DNA from: Candidatus Alistipes stercoravium
GTDB lineage: Bacteria > Bacteroidota > Bacteroidia > Bacteroidales > Rikenellaceae
NCBI GenBank assembly: GCA_019119615.1
Contig: DWWQ01000004.1
Coordinates: forward strand, 1 to 64,000
DNA: 64,000 nt
Direction of reading: 5' to 3'
Shown one piece after another: positions 30,655 to 41,103 of this stretch. The first letter of the stretch is position 1, and the number at the start of each line of letters is the position of its first letter. The notes under the pieces are model-generated. The model saw nothing but the letters and a program-made list of their open reading frames with translations. It did no database searches and was not told the origin of the DNA. Made by a program: the position numbers and the translations under genes.

Positions 30655-31593
30655 ATGAAACGAATCATAACGTTCCTCTTTGCGACGGGGCTCTCCGGGC
30701 TGCTCGCCACGGGTTGTCAGGAGGAGTACAAGACCTATTCCGAAGGGGAGTATGTCATGTTCCCGGACTCCGTTTCGCTCAACATGGTACTCGAGAACCA
30801 GGAGTACTTCCCGGTTCCCGTCTCCACGACCCTCGCCTGCGACTACGACCGCACGTTCGGCGTGGAGGTCATCGACCAGGGCAGCACGGCCATCGAAGGC
30901 CTGCACTACCGCCTGGCATCCAACACGATCACCATTCCGGCCGGCAAGCGTTCGACCGAGGTGCTCGTACACGGAAACTATGAAAACTTCGAACCCTCCG
31001 ACACGCTGCAGTTCACACTCAAGTTGGTGATGCCCGAGCAGCTGAAATGGGACCTCTATCAGGATCAGACCCGCGTGCGGATGCTCAAGGGCTGCACGTT
31101 CCACATCGAGGACTTCACCGGCTGGTGCGTGGTAACCTCGAATTTCCTGCAGAGCTATCCCGGTGTCGAGAACACCAGCGTACAGCGGCTGATCTACTCC
31201 GAACAGGATCCCGCCGATCCGACGACGATCATCCTGCACGACTGGCTCTTCACGGGCTACGACGTGAAAATCTCGTTCGACGCGGAGGATCTCTCCCTGC
31301 CGCTGGTATCCATGCCCGGAGACCAGATATTGAGCGACGAGCTCTCGGTATTCGGACAGATCAACGGAGACAACAAGATTCTCGTAACGAACAGCCCCAA
31401 CTACTACTCGTTCTTCGATACCTGCGCCGGGAACGTGAAACTCTGGAGCTATGTCTATGTCTATGACATGGGCACGCCCGTAGGCACCGTCGGAACCTTC
31501 TACAACATCATGGAGTGGGTAAGCGACGAGGAGGCCGACCGCCTGGTGCGCGAGGACGGCATGCAAAAGCACGGAGGCCCCGCCAACGAATAA
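30655..31593 (+). CDS. DUF4843-like lipoprotein
   Basis: Lipobox LLATGCQEEYKTYSEGEYVMFPDSV; third gene of a SusCD cluster. Confidence 0.7.
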   Translation: MKRIITFLFATGLSGLLATGCQEEYKTYSEGEYVMFPDSVSLNMVLENQEYFPVPVSTTLACDYDRTFGVEVIDQGSTAIEGLHYRLASNTITIPAGKRSTEVLVHGNYENFEPSDTLQFTLKLVMPEQLKWDLYQDQTRVRMLKGCTFHIEDFTGWCVVTSNFLQSYPGVENTSVQRLIYSEQDPADPTTIILHDWLFTGYDVKISFDAEDLSLPLVSMPGDQILSDELSVFGQINGDNKILVTNSPNYYSFFDTCAGNVKLWSYVYVYDMGTPVGTVGTFYNIMEWVSDEEADRLVREDGMQKHGGPANE

Positions 31594-31625
31594 AAAAATG
31601 AAAATAAAATAAAAACGATACGACT

Positions 31626-33704
31626 ATGAAAAAAAAGTATTTGCAGCATCTCTTTCTGGCAATGTTTGCCGGGGCGGCTCTCCTGCAGAGCGCATGTGCC
31701 GACAGTGATTCGGAGGAAAAGTTGCCGGAACCCAATTTCCCGGTCAAAACGACCCTCGGCATCGAAATCGGAGGGACGTGCACGATTCCCATCGAGCCCA
31801 ATCAGGAGTGGTCGGTGAGCATCGACCAGAATGAAGCCGGCGAATGGTTCTGGCTCGACGACGACGGTCTGACGGCCTACACCCTGCGCGGCAAGGCCGG
31901 ACAGCACACCATCACCGTCTGTGTTTCCGACAAGGAGGAGTACGATACGGACCGCAGCATCGACGTTTCGATGACCATGGGCGGACAGACACAGATTATC
32001 GCCACCGTTGTCCGCGGCACCGTGGAGCGCCAGTTCGATCTCTACGCCGGCGAGCAGTCGGGATTCGGCGAGATCACCTACGAGGAGCAGCCCGTCGATG
32101 CGGCGCAGACGACGCTCGTCATTCCGTGGAAGGAGAATGTCATGGAACCCGAAAACCTCCCCATCAAGATCGCAGCGAACTTCCCGTGGCGTCTCGACAC
32201 GAAGCCCGAATGGATCGCCGAAATCGCCCCCTCGGAGGGCAAGGCCGGCGAGACGGTAGAGATCCTGCTTTCGGGAGATCCCGAAGCCTATCCGCTCGAG
32301 GATACCGAAAGCGAACTCGTCTTCTGCGACTACAACAACAACGACGTCAAATACTCGTTCCGGATCTCGATCCCCGGATGCAAGGACAAGGAACTGACGA
32401 CCATCAACCAGGGTATGACCTATACGTTCAATGCCGCCGGAGAGTATGGAAAGGGCGGCATCGGCAGCACGAGCTGGACCCTTTACGGCCCCACGTTCCA
32501 GACTACGGCCGCCAAACTCACGACCGAATCGGGAACCTTCGGATACCAGCTTTACGTCCTCGAGAAAAAGGAACTCTTCGAGGGCTTCTATCAGTACGGC
32601 ATCTGTAACTGGGTGGAAATCCACGAGACCCTCCTTTCGGGCAACGACGTTCTCGTTACCACGGAATACCGGCTGACGGCCGATGCCAATCCGGGAAGGT
32701 TCCGCCCGGCAGCACGCTCGGCATCCGTCGTGCTGCTTCCCGCCGAACTGGCCAAGGACGTAACTTCGGCACAGGATCTGATCGAACCCGATCCCAATAC
32801 CTACATCCCGTCGCTCAAGGAGGCATACCGTCCCTACGAGCTGGCTACGATCACCCAGGATGCCCCGATCAGCTCGCTCTTCTCGGTACGCGACCTGCAG
32901 GGCATGGAGAGCTCGAACACCACGTTCCGGCAGCTTACCTATGCCGAAGACGGTGCGCTCCCCGAAGACATGGCCAGCATTTTCGGCACACCGAACGAAC
33001 AGAACTACCTGATGACCTATACGAGCGAAAACTCCTATGCATCGGTCATCTACGATCAGAGTCTGGACGGATTTACCGTAAGATTCTTCGACGAGCAGTT
33101 CATGCCGATGCAGTCGGCGTCCGGATGGCTCAGCATCCGCAAAGACGACGCTTTCGTAGACTCGGAGGGCAATGCCGTAACGGCACAGAGCTTCGACATC
33201 CTCATGGAGAACGTTTCGGAGAACAAGACCGGATATGCCGTTCTCTATGTGGATAACCGACCGAAGGCCGCCATCTGCTGCAAGACCGACTCGGGCAGCA
33301 GCGCCGGCTCGTTCCAGGCCGAAATCACCTCCGACAGTCCCAACAGCTATCTGGAGCCCATCACGAACACCAATTTTGCAGAAATGGCCTCCATGCTCAA
33401 GGATGCCATCGGAAAGGATCTGAAGAGCGAATTCGAGGAGAAACTCGCCGTCGGTTCGGTCATTTACCTGCTCACTTCCGTCCCGGGAGAAGCCATTACG
33501 GTAACGACCACTCCGTTCAACCCCAACTACCTGCAGATCATCCCGTATGTGGACACCGAATGGCTGAATGCCGAGGTAACCAGCGAGACGACGCTCAACA
33601 TCAAGATGGATACCCCGCAGGGTTCGACCAAATACGCTACGATCAACTTCTACGAGGGAGCGGACTACGCATCGGGCATCATCTACTGCGTACCGCTGCC
33701 GTAA
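31626..33704 (+). CDS. Large surface-type lipoprotein of a SusCD cluster (possibly DUF5003-like)
   Basis: Lipobox LLQSACADSDSEEKLPEPNFPVKTTLGIEIGGTCTIPIEPNQEWSVSID; two BACON/Ig-like N-terminal modules. Confidence 0.6.
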   Translation: MKKKYLQHLFLAMFAGAALLQSACADSDSEEKLPEPNFPVKTTLGIEIGGTCTIPIEPNQEWSVSIDQNEAGEWFWLDDDGLTAYTLRGKAGQHTITVCVSDKEEYDTDRSIDVSMTMGGQTQIIATVVRGTVERQFDLYAGEQSGFGEITYEEQPVDAAQTTLVIPWKENVMEPENLPIKIAANFPWRLDTKPEWIAEIAPSEGKAGETVEILLSGDPEAYPLEDTESELVFCDYNNNDVKYSFRISIPGCKDKELTTINQGMTYTFNAAGEYGKGGIGSTSWTLYGPTFQTTAAKLTTESGTFGYQLYVLEKKELFEGFYQYGICNWVEIHETLLSGNDVLVTTEYRLTADANPGRFRPAARSASVVLLPAELAKDVTSAQDLIEPDPNTYIPSLKEAYRPYELATITQDAPISSLFSVRDLQGMESSNTTFRQLTYAEDGALPEDMASIFGTPNEQNYLMTYTSENSYASVIYDQSLDGFTVRFFDEQFMPMQSASGWLSIRKDDAFVDSEGNAVTAQSFDILMENVSENKTGYAVLYVDNRPKAAICCKTDSGSSAGSFQAEITSDSPNSYLEPITNTNFAEMASMLKDAIGKDLKSEFEEKLAVGSVIYLLTSVPGEAITVTTTPFNPNYLQIIPYVDTEWLNAEVTSETTLNIKMDTPQGSTKYATINFYEGADYASGIIYCVPLP

Positions 33705-33717
33705 CACGCCGCAATAC

Positions 33718-33742
33718 GGTACCCCCGCTTGTCGGGGGTGCC
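33718..33742 (+). other. Intra-operon stem-loop without U tract
   Basis: GGTACCCCCG-cttgt-CGGGGGTGCC, 10-bp stem with one GU. Confidence 0.7.
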
Positions 33743-33785
33743 GGTTTACCAACATCATTCACCGTAAATTAGCGCAAATTCATAC

Positions 33786-36491
33786 ATGAAACTATTCAAA
33801 ACCGCCGTAATGCTGATCGTCGGGCTGGCGCTCGGGTTCTTCGCAGGATGCACGGACGACGACGGAATCGACAACCGCGATCTGGATTACGGGTACGTTC
33901 AGTTCAAGTTGTACAAGGAGGCCTCCTATGAAGCCCCCCAGGACGATGCGACTCAGACACAATCCCGGGCCGTCAAGCCCCAGCTGGATTACCTTGCGGA
34001 AGCCAGCAAGGTCCAGGTAACGCTCTCCAGCGGCGAAGAGACGATCGTCCAGACGCTCACGCTTTCGGCCGCCGATGCCGAAAGCGCCGAATACGGCATG
34101 CGGAGTGCCAAACTCAAGCTCCTTACGGGCAACTACACGATCACCCGCTTCACGCTTTTCGATGCCGAGGACGGGGAACTCTACAACGGCAATGCCGTCG
34201 ATCCCGATCTGACGGTCGTCGCCGGAGGACTCACTGTTCACGACCTTACGGTAAATGTCCAGCCGCGCGGCAAGGTGCGCTTCACCCTCACGAAGGACAT
34301 GTCCGGATTCAATCCGCCGAAGAGCCGCAGCGGAGTCTCCCGCCAGTACATCTTCGAGGAGATCGGATCGTTCGACATTACGGTCAAGGATACCGAAACG
34401 AACAACCTCGTATCGTTCGAAAAACTGCCCGTAACCTTCTCGATCCATTTCGACGATCCCGAAAATACGGAAACCGCTCCGGGATATCAGACCTCGACCT
34501 GCGCCTGCGACTCGCTGCTCTCGCTTCCGGCCGGAAACTATGCGGTCATCAAATATGTTACCTACGACAGCGACGGCACCCTGCTCGAGACCAATACCGC
34601 TCCGGCCGAGTCGCCCTTCACGGTCGAGGACAACCGTACGACCGACAGCGACGTCGCCGTTACGCTCTACGAGGCCGACGAATACATGAAGGACCACTAT
34701 GCGCTCTACGCGATCTGGAAAGCGCTGCACGGCGATGAGTGGTCCTACCAGGGCGAGAACTACCCCGTCGGATCGAACTGGGACTTCAACAAGGACCCCG
34801 ACCTGTGGAGCTACCAGCCGGGTGTCGAGGTCCATACCAACGGACGTATCGCCATGATCGACATCAGCGGCTTCGGCTTCTCGGGCGACATGCCCAAGGA
34901 GCTCGGACAGCTCACCGAGCTCGTAGAGCTCTATCTGGGCACGCACAACGACACGAACGTCGGCTTCAAGGATCCGACGCTCGATCCCGACCAGAGCCTC
35001 ACCGAGCGTTCGCGCAACCGCATGGAGAACCATCGCGCCCTGCTGCACGCCATGCACCCGGCCACGCAGATGTCCTGGCCCTGCGCCTTTGCGCTGCGCG
35101 AGCACGGCATCCACATCCGCGCCACGGAGCTCTACGACCAGGGCTACACCGAGGATCAGATCTTCGAGGCCTCGACGGGCCGCCAGCGCGACATCCGTCC
35201 GATGGACACCTCGCACGGCAAGCTCTGCAACGGGCTCCGGTCGCTGCCCGCCGAGATCGGCAACCTCAAGAAGCTCGAGTACCTCTATATCGCCAACAGC
35301 GCCATCGAGTCGCTTCCCGACTACGAGGGCGAAGGCCGCGAGGGCATGTCGGGACTGGCAGCCTGCACCGATTTCGAGGTGTACAACTGCCCGAACATGA
35401 AGAAGTTCCCGCGCGCTATCGCCAAGATGCCGAAGCTCGTTGCCGCGAACCTCTCGAACAACAAGCAGTGGGAGGCCCAGGATCTCCACGACGGACTGAC
35501 CGAACTGGCCGAAGGTCCCTCGAAGGAGACCCTGCAGATGCTCTACCTGACGGACAACAGCCTCGAGGAGCTGCCCGCCTCCTTCCGGAACTTCAAGCGT
35601 CTGGGTCTGCTCGACCTGACGCGCAACAACATCCACACGCTCCATCCGCTGGGCGAGGAGGTTGCTCCCGTGGAGCTGGTCTTCAGCCACAACCAGATCG
35701 AGGAGATCCCCGTCGACGAGAACGGCCGGTTCTGCAACATGGACGATCTGACCGAGTTCTCCTTCTCGTTCAACAAGCTGAAGAAGTTCCCCAACATCTT
35801 CAGCTCGGAGATGATCTCCGCCATCTCGAACGTCGACTTCTCCTACAACGACCTGCAGGACTATACCGACGAGGAGGCTGCCGCCTTCAAGGGCATCTAT
35901 GTCCAGACGCTCACCCTGGCCGGCAACCCGGGACTGACGAAATATCCCAAGTGGCTCGGCGACTCCGACTCGGAGGTGTCGTACATCATCCTGCGCGGCT
36001 GCGGCCTCACGGAGTTCCCCGAAGGGTGCTTCGAGGGCAAGTATTCGAGCCGTCTGATCTCGTTCGACCTGACGTACAACCGCCTCACGGATCTTCCCGA
36101 CGACTTCTCGGCCGACACGCTCCCCTACCTCTACGGTCTCGACCTGTCGCAGAACGCCTTCGCGAAGTTCCCCTACGAGCCGATGACCTGCAAGGGGCTG
36201 ACGGTCTTCGCCATCCGCGGCCAGCGCGACGAGCAGGGCGAACGCTGCCTGAGGGAGTGGCCCACGGGCGTCTACCAGCACACCGGTCTGCGCGGCTTCT
36301 ACATCGGTTCGAACGACCTGCGCAAGATCGACGACACGATCTCGACGGCCATCTGGACGCTCGACATCAGCGACAACCCCAACATCACGTTCGATGCTTC
36401 GGATGTCTGCTACGCCTGGGAGAACGGAGCCTATATCCTCATTTACGACAAGACGCAGAACATCACCAACTGCGAAGCGATGCTCGAATAA
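33786..36491 (+). CDS. Leucine-rich-repeat lipoprotein (DUF4458-like N-terminus)
   Basis: Lipobox LGFFAGCTDDDG; LRRs such as LQMLYLTDNSLEELPASFRNFKRLGLLDLTRNNIHTL. Confidence 0.8.
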   Translation: MKLFKTAVMLIVGLALGFFAGCTDDDGIDNRDLDYGYVQFKLYKEASYEAPQDDATQTQSRAVKPQLDYLAEASKVQVTLSSGEETIVQTLTLSAADAESAEYGMRSAKLKLLTGNYTITRFTLFDAEDGELYNGNAVDPDLTVVAGGLTVHDLTVNVQPRGKVRFTLTKDMSGFNPPKSRSGVSRQYIFEEIGSFDITVKDTETNNLVSFEKLPVTFSIHFDDPENTETAPGYQTSTCACDSLLSLPAGNYAVIKYVTYDSDGTLLETNTAPAESPFTVEDNRTTDSDVAVTLYEADEYMKDHYALYAIWKALHGDEWSYQGENYPVGSNWDFNKDPDLWSYQPGVEVHTNGRIAMIDISGFGFSGDMPKELGQLTELVELYLGTHNDTNVGFKDPTLDPDQSLTERSRNRMENHRALLHAMHPATQMSWPCAFALREHGIHIRATELYDQGYTEDQIFEASTGRQRDIRPMDTSHGKLCNGLRSLPAEIGNLKKLEYLYIANSAIESLPDYEGEGREGMSGLAACTDFEVYNCPNMKKFPRAIAKMPKLVAANLSNNKQWEAQDLHDGLTELAEGPSKETLQMLYLTDNSLEELPASFRNFKRLGLLDLTRNNIHTLHPLGEEVAPVELVFSHNQIEEIPVDENGRFCNMDDLTEFSFSFNKLKKFPNIFSSEMISAISNVDFSYNDLQDYTDEEAAAFKGIYVQTLTLAGNPGLTKYPKWLGDSDSEVSYIILRGCGLTEFPEGCFEGKYSSRLISFDLTYNRLTDLPDDFSADTLPYLYGLDLSQNAFAKFPYEPMTCKGLTVFAIRGQRDEQGERCLREWPTGVYQHTGLRGFYIGSNDLRKIDDTISTAIWTLDISDNPNITFDASDVCYAWENGAYILIYDKTQNITNCEAMLE

Positions 36492-36513
36492 CCTTTAAGA
36501 ACGTACGCAAATC

Positions 36514-38154
36514 ATGAACGCAAAAACCTATATAGCGATTTTTCTCTGCGCACTCGTCGCCGTCGGTTGTACGGACGACAAGAAGGTCGGCGTGAAGATC
36601 GACAACGACACGATCGAGATCGGTGCCGAGGGCGGAACCCGGAACATCCGGATCACGGCCGACGACCAGTGGGTCGCCTTGACGAACGATCCCTGGATCA
36701 CCATCTCGCCGGCCAACGGCCGCGGCTCGGCCGTCTGCCAGATCATCATCGACTCGGCCCTGCTCAACGAACCCCGCCAGGGCATGGTGCGCATCCAGAA
36801 CCAGAACAACTGGGAGGAGCGCCGCGACATCTCCATCTCGCAGCAGGGTTTCGACTACGCCATTACGCTTGAGAGCCCGCAGGTCAACATCGCCAACTAC
36901 GCCGCACTGGGCGCTCGTACGTTCGACGTACGCGTGAAGACCAACGTCGATTTCGACATCGAGATTCCCGAAGAGGCCCAGTCCTGGCTCCGCTCCGAGG
37001 AGTATCAGGTCAATCTCGACCGGGGTGTGCGTCCCCGCGAGGTAACCCTGCGCTTCAACTGGGAGATCAATTCGCGCGACACGGAACGCAACGCCTCCAT
37101 CGTTTTCAAACCCCGCAAGGAGGTGCAGCTTGCCACGCAGGACGGCCTGACCGTACGACAGAACGCATCCGAGCCGATCGACGTCGGGACGCGCGCCGGA
37201 GACTCCGTAGCGCTGCTCTCGATCGCCCGCGCCCTCGACATGTGGCAGTCGTGGGAAACCTCCGAGAGCATGGCGAACTGGGACAACGTGGAACTCTGGG
37301 AAAAGGATATGGAAGGATGTACGGACGACATGGTCGGCCGCGTAAAATACGCCCGTTTCTACATGTTCAGCACCAAGGAGGGTATTCCGTTCGAGGTTCA
37401 GTACCTCACGGCCGCCAACGAACTGGTCTTCTATTCGAATACCAACTCCACCCTCTACAACCTCTCCACGGGAGAGCACATTTCGAAGCTCAAGCAACTC
37501 AAACGGCTGACCATCGGCGCATACGGACTTACCGAACTGGATCCTTCGTTCAAGGAGCTCAAGAGCCTCGAATACCTCAATCTCTCGGGCAACAACTTCG
37601 AGAATATTCCGTCGGTACTCACCAAGGAGAATTTCCCGAATCTGCATGCCCTGCGGCTGAATACCAACCAGCGCATCATCATCTACGACCTTTACAACTC
37701 GACGACCACCAATTTCGGCGGTCTGTTCCAGGAGACGAGCGAAACGCGTGAATTTCCGCGCCGCCTGCTCGAATGGGACAAGCTCGATACGCTGGTGCTC
37801 TCGGTGAACTACCTCCAGGGCCGCATTCCCGACATGAAGGACTACACGACCTACACGCAGGCCGACATCAACGCCGCAGACTCGCTGCCACAGGCGCTGG
37901 TGGGCATTCCGAAGGTGCTTCCCAACATCAAGCGCTTCTCGATCAACCTGAACCGTCTGACCGGAGAGCTCCCCGAATGGCTGCTCCGCCACCCGGCACT
38001 CGACTGGTGGGACCCCTTCACGCTGGTCTTCACCCAGGAGGGCAAGGACAAGGAGGGCAAGACGGCAGGATTCACCAACGAGCCGATCAACCTGAACGAC
38101 TACTACGAATTCTACGAGGGAAAGAAGTATCTCGATCCCAACCGGAAAGAGTAG
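36514..38154 (+). CDS. BACON-domain plus leucine-rich-repeat lipoprotein
   Basis: Lipobox LVAVGCTDDKK; BACON-like ITADDQWVALTNDPWITISPANGRG; LRR LKRLTIGAYGLTELDPSFKELKSLEYLNLSGNNFENIP. Confidence 0.78.
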   Translation: MNAKTYIAIFLCALVAVGCTDDKKVGVKIDNDTIEIGAEGGTRNIRITADDQWVALTNDPWITISPANGRGSAVCQIIIDSALLNEPRQGMVRIQNQNNWEERRDISISQQGFDYAITLESPQVNIANYAALGARTFDVRVKTNVDFDIEIPEEAQSWLRSEEYQVNLDRGVRPREVTLRFNWEINSRDTERNASIVFKPRKEVQLATQDGLTVRQNASEPIDVGTRAGDSVALLSIARALDMWQSWETSESMANWDNVELWEKDMEGCTDDMVGRVKYARFYMFSTKEGIPFEVQYLTAANELVFYSNTNSTLYNLSTGEHISKLKQLKRLTIGAYGLTELDPSFKELKSLEYLNLSGNNFENIPSVLTKENFPNLHALRLNTNQRIIIYDLYNSTTTNFGGLFQETSETREFPRRLLEWDKLDTLVLSVNYLQGRIPDMKDYTTYTQADINAADSLPQALVGIPKVLPNIKRFSINLNRLTGELPEWLLRHPALDWWDPFTLVFTQEGKDKEGKTAGFTNEPINLNDYYEFYEGKKYLDPNRKE

Positions 38155-38192
38155 CCATCGGATTATTCAACGCATAAAACAGACAACGAAAG

Positions 38193-40253
38193 ATGAAAAA
38201 AGAGATATACGGCATTTGTATCGCAGCCCTGCTTGCTTTCGGCGCCTGCGCGACCGACGAGCTTCCGACGCCTTCGGAACCGCGGCTCGAAACGCCGGAG
38301 CAGAACGAGCCCGTCTCGGGCGAGGTGCTCGTAAAGTTCCAGAGCTACGTCAGCGACATGCTCGACCAAATGGAGGCCCGGACCCGCAGCGGCGCTCCGG
38401 CTACCCGTTCGGGAATCCTCTCCGTGGACGAAGTCCTGGACCTTATCGGCGGCTATGAAATCGAGCGCATCTTCCCGGTCGATGCCCGCACCGAAGAGCG
38501 CACGCGCGAAGCGGGACTCAACCTCTGGTATGTGGTGCGTTTCAACAAGGAGTACAGCGTCGAGGAGGTCATCGCCCGCCTTTCGCAACTCGGAGAGGTA
38601 CAGTATGCCAACCCCAACCGCAAGATCCAGCGTGCCTACAGCAGCGAACGCAAGGCCACGCCCCTGACGCGCGAGACGCTCGAAATGCTCAAGCGCCGCA
38701 CAGCCGGCACGCGTGCCGGAGCCTCCTTCAGCGACCCGCTGCTTCCGATGCAGTGGAATCTGGTCAACGACGGCACGATGTTCACCGGCACGGAGGCCTG
38801 CCCGCAGGCGAAATCGATCGCCGGCGCCGACGTTCGGTGCCAGGAGGCCTGGAGCGCCTCGACGGGCGATCCGTCGATCATCGTCGCCGTGCTGGACGAG
38901 GGTGTCTGCCTGACACACCCCGAGCTGGCCGCGAACATCTGGACCAACGAAGATGAAATCGACGGTTCGAAAAAGGACAACGACGGCAACGGATATGCCG
39001 GCGACATCCACGGATACAACTTCGTAACCAACACCGGTATCATCACCTGGGACGATCTGAACGACACGGGCCACGGCACGCATGTCGCCGGCGTCATTGC
39101 CGCCATGAACGGCAACAACGAGGGTATCTGCTCGATCGCGGGAGGCACGCCCTCGCAGCCGGGCGTGAAGATCATGTCATGCCAGATTTTCGCCGGAAAC
39201 ACCGGAGGCAACTCCATGTCGTCGGTCAAGGCGATCAAATACGCCGCCGACAACGGTGCGGTCATCCTCCAGTGCAGCTGGGGTTATACCTCCGGTACGG
39301 CCAACAGCTATGAGTGGGGTTCGCCGGGCTACGCCAACGAGGAGCAGTGGGAAACCCTCGCTCCGCTCGAAAAGGACGCCATCGATTACTTCACCCACAA
39401 CGCCGGATCGCCCAACGGCCCCATCGACGGCGGTATCGCCGTCTTCGCCTCGGGCAACGAGTACGCCAATACGGCAGGATTTCCCGGTGCGGCCAGCATG
39501 TGCGTTTCGGTAGCCGCCACGGCCGCCGACTACACGCCCGCCACCTACACCAATTACGGCGGCGGCACGAAGATCTCGGCCCCGGGCGGCGACCGCGACT
39601 ACTACTGGGATTACGGCGAAGGCGCCCTGCGCGGTGAAACGGGCTGCGTGCTCTCGACGCTTCCCTACAACGTCAGCGAAACCGGCTACGGCTACATGGA
39701 GGGCACCTCGATGGCCTGCCCGCACGTCTCGGGCGTCGTGGCTCTGGGCCTTTCGTATGCCGCCCAGATGCGCCGCCACTTCACGGCCGAGGAGTTCCGC
39801 GAACTGCTCTACCGGACCGCCACGCCGATCGACTCCTACATCACCAGCACGAAGTTCTACTACCGTTACGCCTACGACATGGGGCTCACCAACCCCACGC
39901 AGATGATGCTCACGAACTATACGGGAAAGATGGGTACCGGACAGGTCAATGCCCGGCAGCTGCTTGACGCCGTCGCGCAAGGCGGCGTGCAGATGCGCTT
40001 CCCGAACCTCTACATTCCGCTTGAGGGTTCGGTAACGGAGCGTCCGGCCGTTTACTTCCTCGACGGCGAACAGCTGACCTACACCGTGCAGATCGACGAC
40101 GGGAGCATTGCTACGGCAACGCTCGAAAACGGCCTGCTCACCGTCAAGGGCCTCAAGGAGGGCTCGACGCATGCGTCGATCTCGGCCGGCAGCCAGACGC
40201 AGTCGTTCAATATCACCGTCCGCAAGTCGGCAAACGGAAACGGATGGCTTTAG
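38193..40253 (+). CDS. S8 family subtilisin-like serine protease lipoprotein
   Basis: Lipobox LLAFGACATDE; catalytic motifs AVLDEGV, GHGTHVAGVIAAMNG, GTSMACPHVSGVVALG; N-terminal propeptide-like region. Confidence 0.95.
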   Translation: MKKEIYGICIAALLAFGACATDELPTPSEPRLETPEQNEPVSGEVLVKFQSYVSDMLDQMEARTRSGAPATRSGILSVDEVLDLIGGYEIERIFPVDARTEERTREAGLNLWYVVRFNKEYSVEEVIARLSQLGEVQYANPNRKIQRAYSSERKATPLTRETLEMLKRRTAGTRAGASFSDPLLPMQWNLVNDGTMFTGTEACPQAKSIAGADVRCQEAWSASTGDPSIIVAVLDEGVCLTHPELAANIWTNEDEIDGSKKDNDGNGYAGDIHGYNFVTNTGIITWDDLNDTGHGTHVAGVIAAMNGNNEGICSIAGGTPSQPGVKIMSCQIFAGNTGGNSMSSVKAIKYAADNGAVILQCSWGYTSGTANSYEWGSPGYANEEQWETLAPLEKDAIDYFTHNAGSPNGPIDGGIAVFASGNEYANTAGFPGAASMCVSVAATAADYTPATYTNYGGGTKISAPGGDRDYYWDYGEGALRGETGCVLSTLPYNVSETGYGYMEGTSMACPHVSGVVALGLSYAAQMRRHFTAEEFRELLYRTATPIDSYITSTKFYYRYAYDMGLTNPTQMMLTNYTGKMGTGQVNARQLLDAVAQGGVQMRFPNLYIPLEGSVTERPAVYFLDGEQLTYTVQIDDGSIATATLENGLLTVKGLKEGSTHASISAGSQTQSFNITVRKSANGNGWL

Positions 40254-40254
40254 G

Positions 40255-41061
40255 ATGCGGCGCGGCGGAACGATAGCGATGCTTTGTGCCGGATGGGCGT
40301 GTGCGATGTTCCTCGCCATGCCCCTCCGGGCACAGGTGCCGCATATTCCGCAGGCGCTGCGTGACAGTCTGGCCCATCCGCCCCAGGCCGAAGGCCGCGA
40401 GGCGATGCGTTTCGAGCGCATGCGCATTGAGACGGGCGAGATCCGCGAGGAGGCCACGCCGCCGAGTTTCACCTACCGCTGGACGAACGCCGGCGAACGG
40501 CCGCTCGTCATCACCCGCGTGGAGACCACCTGCGGATGCGCCGCGGCCTCGTACGACCGGCGGCCGGTGCTTCCGGGCGGCGAGGGGAGCATTACGGTAA
40601 CGTACCACCCGAAGCGGCATCCGGGTTATTTCCGGCGGCGGATCTTCGTCTTCACGCAGCTCTCGGAGAAACTCCCCACGGCGATTCTCGAACTCACCGG
40701 ACGGGTTATCCCCGCGGCATTGCCGACGGCGGACTATCCCTATGCGATGAACGCCCTGCGGCTCAAGCAGCAGGAGGTGCATATCGCCGGAGACCGAGCG
40801 CAGACCGAGCGCATCGAGTGCCTGAATGCCGGCGAGGAGCCGCTGCGCATCACGGCAGACAGCCTGCTGCTCCCGCCCTACATCCGCTTCGAATGCGACC
40901 CGCAGCGGCTGGAGCCCGGAGCGACGGGCGACCTGGTCATCCGCTTCGACCCTTCGAAAGCCCCGGAGCGCCTGCCCGAGCAGCTGCCCGTCATCCTGCA
41001 GGGCGTCGGGCTCACGCCGCGGCAAAGCACCGTACGCATCCGCTTCGGCACATCGCGCTGA
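40255..41061 (+). CDS. Exported DUF1573 protein
   Basis: Signal peptide; FTYRWTNAGERPLVITRVETTCGCAAASYDRRPVLPGGEGSITVTYHPKRHPGYF. Confidence 0.82.
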   Translation: MRRGGTIAMLCAGWACAMFLAMPLRAQVPHIPQALRDSLAHPPQAEGREAMRFERMRIETGEIREEATPPSFTYRWTNAGERPLVITRVETTCGCAAASYDRRPVLPGGEGSITVTYHPKRHPGYFRRRIFVFTQLSEKLPTAILELTGRVIPAALPTADYPYAMNALRLKQQEVHIAGDRAQTERIECLNAGEEPLRITADSLLLPPYIRFECDPQRLEPGATGDLVIRFDPSKAPERLPEQLPVILQGVGLTPRQSTVRIRFGTSR

Positions 41062-41103
41062 CGAATCCACAAACAAGAATTTGACAAAAAGTAACGATAC
41101 AGC

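Noticed and set aside
29104-31572. 822-aa minus-strand ORF
   Set aside because: Antisense to SusD/DUF4843 genes; artefact.
33792-36281. 829-aa minus-strand ORF
   Set aside because: Antisense to the LRR lipoprotein; artefact.
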